Of a DNA stretch of 64,000 nt, positions 49,101 to 57,647 are shown piece after piece. The notes beneath the pieces were generated by a model. The model was given only the letters and a program-made list of their open reading frames with translations. It had not been told where the DNA came from and ran no database searches. Within the stretch, counting starts at the first letter, position 1. Each line of letters opens with the position of its first letter. The position numbers and the translations under genes are program-made. Origin of the DNA: Rapana venosa (Eukaryota; Mollusca; Gastropoda; Neogastropoda; Muricidae); NCBI GenBank assembly GCA_028751875.1, contig CM054158.1:9063302-9127301 (forward strand), read 5' to 3'.

Positions 49101-52100
49101 CATCTCTCAGTGTGCAGTCTCTGTCTTTCTACCTCAGTCTGTCTCTCAGTGTGCAGTCTCTGTCTTTCTACCTCAGTCTGTCTCTCAGTGTGCAGTCTCT
49201 GTCTTTCCACCTCAGTCTGTCTCTCAGTGTGCAGTCTCTGTCTTTCCACCTCAGTCTGTCTCTCAGTGTGCAGTCTCTGTCTTTCCATCTCTCAGTGTGC
49301 AGTCTCTGTCTTTCCACCTCAGTCTGTCTCTCAGTGTGCAGTCTCTGTCTTTCCGTCTCAGTCTGTCTCTCAGTGTGCAGTCTCTGTCTTTCCATCTCAG
49401 TCTTTCTCTCACTCCATGTGCAGTACACTGCACTGATACATGTGTGTGTGTGCAGGTGCCAAGCAGAGAAGTGGATAAAGATGCAAAAAAACTGTGGACC
49501 CATTGGAACAAGGAAACCAAACAGGTATCTGAATGCAAGAGTTGGGTTTTGTGTTGGTCCTTAGTTTCTCTTTAACCTTGTTCTCTTAGTCAATTGGTGT
49601 GATGAGGCATATCTGGAGCTAAATGTTTCTTAAACTAAAGATCTTCCTATCGATTTCAGTAGATCAGGTCACACTTCTGAGCATGTTACCATCCATAGTC
49701 AAGAAGTTGAAAATGTTTCAAAGTCAAGTATCTGGGAACTATTTTTGATGACAAACTAAACTGGGATGCTAACACTGACGCTATTGTCAAAAAGGGACAA
49801 CAACGTATGTATTTTCTAAGGAAGCTTAACTCATTTTTTGTTGACAAAAAGATTCTTTCTTTGTTCTACAAGTCCTATATAGAGAGTGTTCTAAGTTTTG
49901 CTTTCATCTGTTGGTACAACAACCTTAGTGTTAAAAAGAAGAATAGTCTCCGGAGAATTGTTAGAATCTGCTCAAAAATAATTGGAGAAGAACAAAGAGA
50001 TCTCAAGCCGTACTGTGATCAGCAGCTTGTGCGCAAAGCGACTGCCATCTTGGCTGATCCTTCCCATGCTATGTCTTCGGATTCAGTTGTTGCCTTCAGG
50101 ACGCTGTTTTAGGTGCTCCAACAGTAAAACAAATAGAAAAAGAAATTCTTTTGTTCCAGTAGTCATTCCAATTCTAAATTCAAAACAGCACTGACCAAAC
50201 AGTTTTACATTTTCTGATATACCTCCCTGATTGTCAAGTGCGTATGTCTGTGGTCAGGAAAATAAGTACTCCTGTATCTTACTTTTGGCTTAAATGATTT
50301 TTAAATTTTGTGCGTGTGTGTAAGTTTATGTCCTTACTAGCCAATGGTCATTATGGTACGTGCGCGTGTGTGTGTGTTTTCTAGTCAATAGTCTTTATAA
50401 AATTGTGTTCATATATTGGTGTGTGTATGGGGGTGTGCATGTGTGTGTGATTGCGTGCACACGTAAATAATTAATTTATATCTTTTCCAATCAATGGTTT
50501 TTACAACATTGTATTCCTACATTGGTGTGTGGGGGAGGGGGGGGGGGGGGGGGGGGGTGCGCGTGTGTGCGTACGCTGTGCGTGTGTGCATACGCCTGGG
50601 TTTGTGTGTGTGATTTTTTTTTTTAAAGCTATCTTGGAATGTTTTATAACAATTTGAAATGTATTTTTCTTGTGGTTTTTTTTAGATAATTATAGGTATC
50701 AATGTGCCTGTCAGTATTGTAATTGCCCTTCATGGGATGATTAAAGTGTTTTTGACTTGACTAGTGATATGCGGTCAGGAGGGTTAATTAAGCCAGTTTT
50801 TGAGTTTTTAAAGTTGATGAATAAATGTTGTTTCCGGCAACGGTTAAGGCATCTGCAAAGAAAGGATGTGGATAGTGGTAGGGTAGATTGGAAGGCTTTT
50901 TTGTTTCATTAGAAAAATGTTAAGACATAGTGACCTAGAAGCTGTGGCTGCCATGTTTGATGGAAGCGATTGTGATTGTGATACTGATAGCAAAAAAAGA
51001 ATGAGGTGCATGATTATTTTTTTTGGGTGGGGGGGGGGGGGGGGGGGGAGTAAACAGCAGCATGAATGCAAAAACCAGCTGGCCCAGTATGTACCTTATT
51101 TAATGCAGACTGCAGGAAATTCCATTGTTTGCTGTGAAAGATGATGTCAATATATTTTTTATCAATTGGATTGACTAACTATTGAAGCTTAGGAAAATGG
51201 CTTCCCTTGGTATGCATGACTCCACCACGGCGTGACAGTGCCTGGTGACCGTGGTGGACATAGAGCTAAGCCCAGACGTGAGCTATGGGACTGAAACTTC
51301 TCTCAGGACTTCCATTCACTTCAGGTCACACACCTTCCAAACGTTTCTTGTTGCATTTGGCCCATGTAGAGCTGAACACACACACCTGTTTGAACAATTC
51401 TCCCCTCTCATACTGTTGAAAAGGCATGTGTACTGCTGCCTTATGACACATTATGAAAAAAACACCATTTTCTGACAGCATTGGTCAGTGTAAAAAACAG
51501 AGGTGAACAGATAAAGTAATTTTGGAAATGAAGCTTTCTTTTCTTGTTTTCTTTTTTCCCCTTTTTTAGTTTTAATCAGGTCTTGGCATAAAGTATTATC
51601 TCTGGTGTCTTCCTTAAAAGGATTGAACTGGAGTGTCCAAGGATGTAAGGAAATATGGTTGTCATCATATAATTCCTCTGGCACTAATGATGTATTTTAA
51701 CTCATTGAGGTTGTGCCGAAGCTTAAGCTTCGGCACTCTTTTCCTTTACTGTGACGTGCCGAAGCTTAAGAATCGGCAGACTTACGAATTTAAAAAAAAA
51801 ACACAAAGTGATGGTTAACTCAAGGGAAAGTACTCTGGCCTGTAGGGCAATCATTTTTCTAAACGCTTTGCTTTCCTTGACCAAAGTTGCCTTGTTTTTG
51901 TCTTTGGCAATTTGTTTGACATGTAACAAGGATTCTTTTGGATTCAGGCACTCCAGTGTTATGATTTTTAAAAAAAACTGTGGTACAAAAGTGACATCAC
52001 ATGGATTAAACCCAGCTTCAGGGAATTTATTTTGGTGAAAAATCTCACATTGCTTCAAGGGGACTAGTTGTTAAAATAGTTCAAGCCATTTAGTCCCAGC

Positions 52101-55100
52101 CCTAATTTTAAAAACTTTTTTTTTTTCAGCTTCAGTGAATATTTTGAAAATTTGTAAAAATAAATCAGTCATTATTAAAAAAACTTTTGAAACAATTCAA
52201 AAGAAGACACTATAAACTTTTCAATGGTGTTTAATGTGTACCCTGTTTCCCTGTAGTTTAATTTGTGGTTTCCGGGGTCGTTTTTTCTCCCATGTTTTTC
52301 CACCTGACTTGCAGAGCCCAAGGATGTGCCTTTGATATCGGGAAAATTCAGTGTCAGTTTTTCCCACTTTGCCTGCAGTCTTAGTGTCCGTAATTCCTGT
52401 CCCAATGATGGTGTGTTTCGGGCCGATTTTGCTGCGTTTTTACACGTAGCATACTTTCGACACTTTCTGATGAGCAACAGAAGGGCCGGCCCTTGGAAAC
52501 CCCGGGGACGACCGATCGGTAGGAGATTTGCTGTCTTCTTCGGGGTTGTGTCGGGGCAAATAAAACCTGGCGGAGCCCATCCCTCCCCAAGGTCGGATTT
52601 TTTGTTTGGGTTTACCCCCCAATGTGGCGGGTGGTACTGGGTTCATGGTTCCCAGTAGCAGGGGGAGTCTCTGCCCTGTTTAAAACAGGTAAACTGAAAC
52701 GGGGGGGGTTTTCGTTCACAAAGACCCCGTGAACCCGTCAGAGCGTCAGCCTGTTTTCCCAGCAGACTTATTACCATCCGCCTGGGCAACCCCCTTTAAC
52801 TAACTTAGTACAGGCATACCCCCCTCATCAGACTGCCGATGAAGCCTTTGAAGATTTTTTGCCCCGCTACAAGAGGTTTCTGAATCAAACACCCAAAAAA
52901 GCATCCTGTTGTGAAGGGATGGAACGCCAAGGTAGGAGAAGATGCATGGAAAGACGGGGAGGGGTTTGTGGGCCACATTGTAATAAAAATCAAATGAAGA
53001 GGCTGAGACTCCTGGAGTTTGCCAGAAAACAACCACCCCAGCTAGTGAATAATTGGCCCCACACAAAAAATCCAAAAAATGGAAAAGGGCAACCAAAGGA
53101 GAACACCCAACCAAATGATTCATCGGGTGAAAAGACGGTTTAGTCTGCTTAACTCGCACAGACACGAATTTTTTCCAGGAGCGAAAGGGAGTGATCATGT
53201 CTTGGATGATAAAACTTCGACTACGTCTAAAGAAAATCCCAAGGGGAAAACATCGGATCAAATTTGACCTCGAGAAGCTGAAGGACCCGAGGTTTAGAAA
53301 TTTTTCAAGCAAGGATAGGGGAAAGTTTTCAGCACTCGCTTGATAGCTAGACATAGTTTCACGACGAATAGTTTCATTTCGCGGTGACTGAACAAAAGAG
53401 CTTTCTTGGCAAACGCGACCCGTCAAAAAAAAATGGGTCACACCTAAAAATCAAACAGGAAAAAGGGTTAAGAGGGAAGGGAAAAAAAAAAAAGAAACAA
53501 AAAAAAGGCAGAACAAACGAACAAAAAAAAGGAAGGATGACGGGAAAGGAAGGGCTTTGGGACATAAAAAAATTTAGAACATAAGAAAAAAAATAGCAAG
53601 AAAAACAGGGGAAAAAATGGTAAAAACAAGAAAAAAGGAACTTCCCGACAAAAAGGAATTTAGAGACGGTTTTCGAACGTATACAGAACGTCCGAGTTAA
53701 TAGAAAAGCAAAAAAGAGTCCCCAAAACCCCCAAAGAAAAAACACAGCCCCCAGGAAGAGGGAAAACCCGCAGAAAAACCCCCAAAAAAAGTCCATGCAA
53801 ACCATGGGGCCCCCCCCCTAAACCCTTCGCCCCCAAAACCCCCAAAAAGACTGGGGAACAGGGGAAAAAGGGCCAACCCAAATGGACACAGTCACTCTCA
53901 TCACCCTCCCCCAAAAAAGGAATCTCAACAATGCCTAAATTTCCGCACAATCAGCCTCATATGTCACCCCGCAAGGTCATGTGCAGATAATATTGAATAG
54001 ACTGAAGCCCAAAGAGGACCATCTTGCTGGGAAAAAGAGGTTTCAGGCAGGGCGCAGCACAAAGAAAAGATATTCAACTCGAATACTATTTTGGGGCTCC
54101 TTTAAACAAAAAAACCTTTAACCCCTTTTTAGATTTTTAGGCTTTGGGCAGGGTGTGGGACAGTTTGTCAACCCAAAGACGTCAATTCAAACCCGTCAGC
54201 ACAAAAAGCTGTTTCACAAACCCCCGGATGTTTTCAAAACCTTTTGGGAAAGGTTTTAACAAAATTAAAAGCCTTTTTTATTACCCCCCCTTTCAACATT
54301 TTTTGAAAATCATGGGGGTGCAGGGGCATCAAAATCGTCGCTTGGTGGAAAAAAATCAAAAAATCCCCCTTTGAAATGGGAAGTAAAAAGGATGAAAAAA
54401 GTTTTCCGTTTAAAAAAACTTGGTGCCCCCCAAAAAAAAACGGCATGGTAAAATTGGGGAAGACCAAAAAATGAACTTAAACCAGGCTGGGGGTTTATCG
54501 GGAAGACCAAAGGGAAAAAAGTTCAAAAATTCAAGACCTAGCCTTTTTACAAAAAATCCAAAAGAAGATATAACTCACAGACTTCCCCCTTTTTCAAAAT
54601 AAAAATCTGGAGGGATAAGAAATTTTCCATTAAAAAGATAAGCGGGTTTGTCTTCCCTATTTTGATCTCTACAGGGGAAAAAGCCCCGGGGAAAAGATCA
54701 GCCAAAATGGACTTAGGAAACCTTTCTCTAAAAGCCCTAAAAAAGAAAAGGGATTAACAGAATCCAGCAAACCATTGGACCCTATGAGAACCTTCTAACG
54801 ATCGTGAAAAAGCGTAAACTTAAATGGTATGGGCATGTCACAAGATCCCAAGGAATTACAAAGACAGTTTTGCAAGGCACTGTCCAAGGAGGAAGAAGAA
54901 GAGGCAGACCAAGGAAGAGCTGGGAGGATAACATCAGCGAATGGACAGGCCTAGAACTCAACAAAACCTTGAGAAAGGCAGAACAGAGAGAGGAATGGAG
55001 GGAACTGGTGGTTGAGTCTTTGAGGGTGCCCCCACGGTCGTCAGACTACGGGACAGATAGATAGATAGATAGATAGATAATGTGTATGTCATTATTATGT

Positions 55101-56237
55101 TGGGTAAATCTGCTGAATTTTTCAAATATAGCCAAAATCATGCGTCCCCACAAAATGGCGGAATCCATTTCACTGCGACTCCATTGAGTTAAAAATAATG
55201 AATAAATAAAAGTTTTAAAGTGAAGTTATGAAAAACAATGTTTGGAAAGTAAACTTTAAAAAATATATAGATATAGTCTTCACCTATGGGAGGATGTTGT
55301 TTTGTAGGAGGGAGGGAAGGGGGAGGTAGAGATGGCCTAGTGGTTAGAATGTGGCGCTCATGACCTGATGGTGACAGGGGCGTGGGCTCAAGCCTCCGGG
55401 TCATCTTTTCCTCTGGAGTTGACAGTGCAGACTCCGCTCTCCCCAAAAGTCCTTCAGATGAGACTATAAACCGAAGCCCCGTGTGCGAACGCATGTAGAA
55501 CATCTTTTCGCACACATTAAATCCTGTTCCGTTTTTCGAAAGAGTTGGCTGGGTATTGTATGCCAGTGGGAACAGATGACAAAATTTGTAAAACCGCATA
55601 CACATGGGGACTGGATGTAAAAAAAGCACATGAGTGCTTATTCCATTATCCTCTATATAAAAGAATAAATAAATAAGTAAATAAATAGATAAATAAATAA
55701 ATATTCAGTGTTGACTATATATACATTGTGTGTGTGTGTGCACACATCCTTTTCGCACCCTCCTCACCTCACCCCAGTGCTGTCTGTCTGTCTCTGGTTT
55801 CAGTTCTTCCTGCAGTTTGCCTTCAAGCTGGATATCAAGACAATGGCCCCCCCTCCACCGCCGCCACCACCACCACCCCCCATCCCCCCTCCTCCTGCCC
55901 CTCCAGGAGACATCCTCCCCCCACGGGGCCCCCCTCCTCCCCGCATGCCCCCCCCTCCCCCCATGCCCCCACCTCCCCACATGCACCCCCATGCCCCTCC
56001 CCCTCCCAGCGACATTCCCCCTCCCCCCCCACCCCGTATGGCACCCCTCCCCCCCATGCCTCGCCCCCCTCCTCCCATGGCTATGCCCCCGGGGGTGATG
56101 CCCCTGCTCCTCCTCCCTCCCTCCCTCCCCCCCAGGGTGGCCCTCCCCCTCCCCCTCCTGTCCCCCCACCCATGCCACCCCCTGGGGGGATTCCCCCTCC
56201 CATGGCCCCTCCTCCTCCTCCCCCGCCTCCATCTTAG
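36518..56237 (+). CDS. SF3A2: splicing factor 3A subunit 2 (SF3a66), 7 coding exons
   Basis: SF3A2 is a subunit of the SF3a complex of U2 snRNP and helps tether U2 to the branch site in pre-spliceosomes. The start MDFQNRAGGKTGTGGVAS, the matrin-type C2H2 zinc finger (C56, C59, H72, H78), the core IDYPEI...YEQKIEPPDRRWQYLL and the PSREVDKDAKKLWTHWNKET segment are diagnostic. The last exon encodes a Pro/Met-rich tail, without the HPPAPGV-type repeats of vertebrates. Predicted length is about 349 residues (human about 464), with all phases compatible. An in-frame TGA two codons before the ATG supports the start. Exon 4 contains compensating indels and an in-frame stop, and exon 7 lacks one base; both look like sequence errors in repetitive or GC-rich DNA. 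All other core residues are intact, so a working gene is likely. Confidence 0.95.
36725..37150 (+). repeat. SINE-C copy with tRNA-like head
   Basis: Head with GTGGCCTAGAGGTAATGCTC (A box-like) and ACACGTTTGATTCCCG (B box-like), then a GATTAGATGATAAACTGAAG core and ACAGAAATCTGCTGTGAGTG. The most complete SINE-C copy, in SF3A2 intron 1. Confidence 0.75.
37354..37390. repeat. 37-base poly-G tract
   Basis: Uninterrupted G run following a poly-T stretch, on the sense strand of SF3A2 intron 1. Other sense-strand G runs lie at 39040-39058, about 40648-40661, 50531-50557 and 51029-51048. Confidence 0.9.
37713..38058 (-). repeat. SINE-B, nearly complete
   Basis: Reverse orientation. The head at 38058-37995 (GGGATAGCCTGGTGATTAGT; CAGGTTCGAATCTTG) is tRNA-like, followed by the SINE-B body and an AAATA tail. 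Confidence 0.82.
38330..38627 (-). repeat. SINE-B, nearly complete
   Basis: Second reverse-oriented copy in SF3A2 intron 1, 270 bases from the first, ending 100 bases before exon 2. It has the tRNA-like head and body and a poly-T in place of the long tail. Confidence 0.82.
38725..38843 (+). CDS. SF3A2: SF3A2 exon 2 (zinc finger)
   Basis: Acceptor TGTGTGTGCAG|GACCCG; donor AACCT|GTGAGT; 119 nt. It encodes DPYFMKNHLGSYECKLCLTL and the HTQGKKH end of the zinc finger. A ~20-bp tandem repeat (CCTCACCTTCTCATTGA) follows the donor. Confidence 0.97.
38846..38950. repeat. 20-bp tandem repeat, about 5 copies
   Basis: CCTCACCTTCTCATTGA units directly after the exon 2 donor. Confidence 0.9.
39349..39458 (+). 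CDS. SF3A2: SF3A2 exon 3
   Basis: Acceptor GTGTCTTCAG|AGCGAG; donor ACAAAG|GTCAGT; 110 nt. It encodes ARRAAKEAQEAP and the conserved RKFVKIGRPGYK. The donor is the first unit of a tandem array of the same junction. Confidence 0.96.
39449..39680. repeat. ~31-bp tandem repeat of exon 3 donor, about 8 copies
   Basis: Units such as AATGCAAAGGTCAGTGTTTG then GGTGACCTG. The first unit is the real exon end plus donor (GATACAAAG|GTCAGTGT); the same 17 bases recur at about 39650. Middle units have decayed. Confidence 0.88.
39926..41522. mobile_element. 1.6-kb element with short inverted ends
   Basis: Bounded by TGTTGATTCTAGG at 39926-39938 and its exact inverse CCTAGAATCAACA at 41510-41522. Inside are four copies of a ~70-bp module (one at 40661-40734; three inverted at 40810-40882, 40931-41001 and 41119-41172) and a 90-base CT run. 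I see no transposase. A non-autonomous DNA transposon is possible; no target duplication was found. Confidence 0.45.
41178..41271. repeat. (CT)n microsatellite
   Basis: CT run of ~94 bases inside the 1.6-kb element. Confidence 0.95.
42030..43560. repeat. 19-bp minisatellite (GTTGATGTGTAGAGTCAAT)
   Basis: About 70 noisy copies in SF3A2 intron 3, ending immediately before exon 4. Single-base gains and losses between units are frequent, more like poor consensus than natural divergence. Confidence 0.9.
43566..43615 (+). CDS. SF3A2: SF3A2 exon 4 (50 nt, sequence-damaged)
   Basis: Acceptor GTTGACTAG|TGACCA; donor TATCAG|GTAAGG. The length of 50 nt plus one carried base equals 17 codons, exactly the gap between GYK and IDYPEI in SF3A2. 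It reads V-T-K at the start and Q-S-S-M-Y-Q at the end, with GAT...CCAGAGTCA in another frame in between (D..PES, as in the family), so small compensating indels and a false TGA lie inside. It is preceded by a noisy 19-bp minisatellite. Confidence 0.75.
44299..44610 (+). repeat. SINE-C copy
   Basis: CTTAGTACTAGTCTTTCAAG, GATGAGATGATAATGGAGAT, GTGGCGACATGCCCTTCCCT and AGGGAAGTCTGCTGTGTGTG match the other SINE-C copies. In SF3A2 intron 4. Confidence 0.7.
46030..46165. repeat. (CA)n-(CT)n compound microsatellite
   Basis: CA run passing directly into a CT run. Confidence 0.95.
46727..47007 (+). mobile_element. SINE-A, full length with 13-bp target duplication
   Basis: The head CACCGTGGTTGAGTGGTTTA plus GCGGGTTCGATCCCCGCT is tRNA-like (A and B boxes), with a ~200-bp body ending GGCTCGAAAGAACATAC. 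Perfect 13-bp flanks TATAATAGAATAC lie at 46714-46726 and 47008-47020. A near-identical copy is at 57910-58193. In SF3A2 intron 4. Confidence 0.92.
47038..47235. repeat. short A/T-rich tandem repeat
   Basis: Alternating CAAAATACTATTTTTGCTGT and CTATTTTGGCCAGTTCAAAT units. Confidence 0.93.
47262..47960. repeat. 81-bp tandem repeat, about 8 copies
   Basis: Unit includes GCAGTATGTTACATTACATG, ACAGAATAGTCTGAACTGTG and ACTGGTACCACTCAAGCCAT. Diverged single units occur at about 44590-44700. Confidence 0.95.
48043..48118 (+). repeat. SINE-F fragment
   Basis: GGTTCACCAGTGTTGAGATT and TGTATGCAGCTGTTTTTGCC match 57650-57717. Confidence 0.6.
48301..48441 (+). CDS. SF3A2: SF3A2 exon 5
   Basis: Acceptor TTGTGACAG|ATTGAC; donor TTCAAG|GTCATT; 47 codons, phase 0. 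It encodes IDYPEIVDHINPRYRF then EQKIEPPDRRWQYLLFAAEP, the most conserved block of the family. Confidence 0.97.
48780..49430. repeat. pyrimidine-rich minisatellite before SF3A2 exon 6
   Basis: Mixed 29-bp and ~40-bp units sharing TCTCAGTGTGCAGTCTCTGT and CTTTCCACCTCAGTCTGTC. About 17 copies of GTGTGCAG preceded by pyrimidines, like the true acceptor at 49455. Confidence 0.93.
49456..49524 (+). CDS. SF3A2: SF3A2 exon 6
   Basis: Acceptor TGTGTGCAG|GTGCCA; donor AAACAG|GTATCT; 23 codons, phase 0: VPSREVDKDAKKLW then THWNKETKQ. A pyrimidine-rich CAG-containing array lies just upstream. Confidence 0.96.
49640..50760 (+). mobile_element. LINE-D, 5'-truncated
   Basis: Reverse transcriptase C-terminal part: QQRMYFLRKLNSFFVDKKIL, LFYKSYIESVLSFAFICW and LRRIVRICSKIIGEEQRDL, ending ADPSHAMSSDS in a shifted frame, then a CA/TG-rich 3' region ending near 50760. 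Same family as 18165-18832. In SF3A2 intron 6. Frames are broken, so it is a dead copy. Confidence 0.83.
51697..55192 (+). mobile_element. TTAA-ended MITE split by a LINE
   Basis: Starts TTAACTCATTGAGG (51697) and ends CTCCATTGAGTTAA (55192): inverted ends with TTAA at both sides, as in piggyBac-type elements. Without the LINE (52241-55077 plus duplicated TSD) it is about 650 bp and colinear with 19029-19653. No transposase. Confidence 0.7.
52241..55077 (+). mobile_element. LINE inserted in the MITE, error-rich
   Basis: Recognisable in order: endonuclease end and linker (RLRLKKIPRG and KFDLEKLKDP, 53220-53300), reverse transcriptase start (GFRQGRSTKKRYSTR-like segment near 54030-54080) and the C-terminus at 54804-55064 (RKLKWYGHVTRSQGITKTVL, GGRRRGRPRKSWEDNISEW), with a GATA-repeat tail. 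TAATGTGTA occurs at both ends (52232-52240, 55078-55086). Homopolymer-rich frame breaks between 52.3 and 54.8 kb suggest poor consensus. Confidence 0.82.
55326..55702 (+). repeat. SINE-B, complete reference copy
   Basis: tRNA-like head (GATGGCCTAGTGGTTAGAAT; GTGGGCTCAAGCCTCC), core CTTCAGATGAGACTATAAAC, body GGGAACAGATGACAAAATTT and GGGGACTGGATGTAAAAAAA, and an AAATA-repeat tail. In SF3A2 intron 6, ~100 bases before exon 7. Confidence 0.85.
55804..56237 (+). CDS. SF3A2: SF3A2 exon 7 (proline-rich tail, stop)
   Basis: Acceptor CTCTGGTTTCAG|TTCTTC. It begins FFLQFAFKLDIKTMAPPPPP, then a Pro/Met-rich region. The frame is right to about MAMPPGVMP (56095); beyond it, only the next frame gives the expected GGPPPPPPVPPPMPPPGG and a TAG at 56235-56237. 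One missing C near 56100-56105 restores both the frame and a 145-codon exon. Confidence 0.88.
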
Positions 56238-57059
56238 ATGTGGAGGGATGTGTGTTCAGTCAAGTGTTGTGGGGGGAAGGAAGGAAGGTGGGGGGGGTGG
56301 GCAGATGATGATGTGTGGCAGCAGGTAATCTGACTTCACATCACTAGACAGACTCGCCAAAAGTGACCTTGACCTTACCTGCGAAATGAACAGAATTGGA
56401 CCATCAACAGTGCAAGGCTAAAGGAAGTGTAAAGCAGCATCGTGCGAAAAAGTGACCATCAATGTTAAAAAGAATATGATAGAGAAGAACATCTGAAAGC
56501 AGAAACACGAAGGAAAATGATGACCGAAAACAGAGAAGCTGTGTCGCCATTGTGAAGTACAACCGATCCACTAACAGCGTGATGATGTTAAATGTGTTAT
56601 TTGTTGGGAATTCATGTTGTAGTGGAAACTTTATCAGATTTGATCTGGTAAAAAACCAAAAATATTGTGATGGTAAATCGACCACGTAGGGGATAAATAA
56701 GCTAGTGTGAGTAAAAGAGCGGGTTTGTGGTCTTCTCTAGCTGTGTGCTGTTGACTGGATCTTGCGATGTGTTGAAGGCGCTGACCACAGTTCAGGAGTC
56801 GTCCACCCAGTGTGGACCAAGGGACACTGCTGGTTTGTCCGGTCTTCTGTCACAGTGGACTGACTCTTGTTCAGAACTATGGCCTCACTTTGTTTTTCAT
56901 AGGGGTGTGCTGCATTTTGTTTTGTTGGGGTTTTCTTTTGATTTGGAGGGGGGTGGGTTGTAATGGTTTTATTGGGGGGTAGGTTGGGGGGATTTGTTCA
57001 TTCGACACTCGCCAACATGAATGGAATTGGACTGTTTGTCATTACAGTTTGGAGTCAGA

Positions 57060-57065
57060 AATAAA
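57060..57065 (+). terminator. SF3A2: SF3A2 poly(A) signal
   Basis: AATAAA about 820 bases after the SF3A2 stop, followed within 30 bases by a GT-rich element (GTTGCGTGTTTTGTTTG). Cleavage is likely near 57080. Confidence 0.65.
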
Positions 57066-57647
57066 ACCAATGACCTGTCACAGTGTTGCGTGTTTTGTTT
57101 GACTTTAGTGTGAGAGTAGATCCGATACTGTCTGCAGGTTTGAAGCGGAGATGAGGTAGGAACTGTCAGTGGTCTTCACTGCGGTCTGTGGCTTGTGTGG
57201 TGCTGTTGGCCACTTCCTCCTGCAGAATGAATGAATTCTCCTGTAGCAGTGCACCCCCGTGGCTTGAGTTCTTCTCAGCACATCATTGTTCTTGTCCAGG
57301 ACTGGCATGCCTACAGGAAGATGGAAAGAAGTGGTGCTAACTGTCATTTCAGCTTTGTCCTCAGGCTGATATCAGCCTCTGTCTTTCCAGACTGGTCTGA
57401 GCTTTGCCATTGCCACGGCTGATATGATCTGTGAAGCTTATCACACAGATCCCTATGAAGGCTTCCATACAATAACCAAGAAAAGAGACCTGAAGTGGTA
57501 ATGATGGTCATACTTCTGGATCTGACAGTGTGTGAAGATGGATCGATCATCTTGTAAGGCACAGCTCAGGGAGGTGGTTACCAAGGCAGACAGAGAGAGG
57601 GCTGGGTGGACATCATCACTACATGGACCTTCTTCTTTTCCCTCCTC

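Noticed and set aside
48671..49564. 297-codon plus-strand frame (Ser/Leu/Cys-rich), plus two others of similar length in the other frames
   Set aside because: All three forward frames are open because the repeat unit lacks stops; it runs through SF3A2 exon 6 in the wrong frame.
54804..55064. host DNA-binding protein (basic, RGRPRK AT-hook-like)
   Set aside because: The GHVTR...GGRRRGRPRKSW pattern is the ordinary C-terminal end of a LINE protein and sits at the LINE 3' end.
55708..56328. longer SF3A2 C-terminus ending at 56328
   Set aside because: After 56105 this frame gives Leu-rich then Gly-rich sequence unlike the family, and leaves the exon without the expected proline tail.
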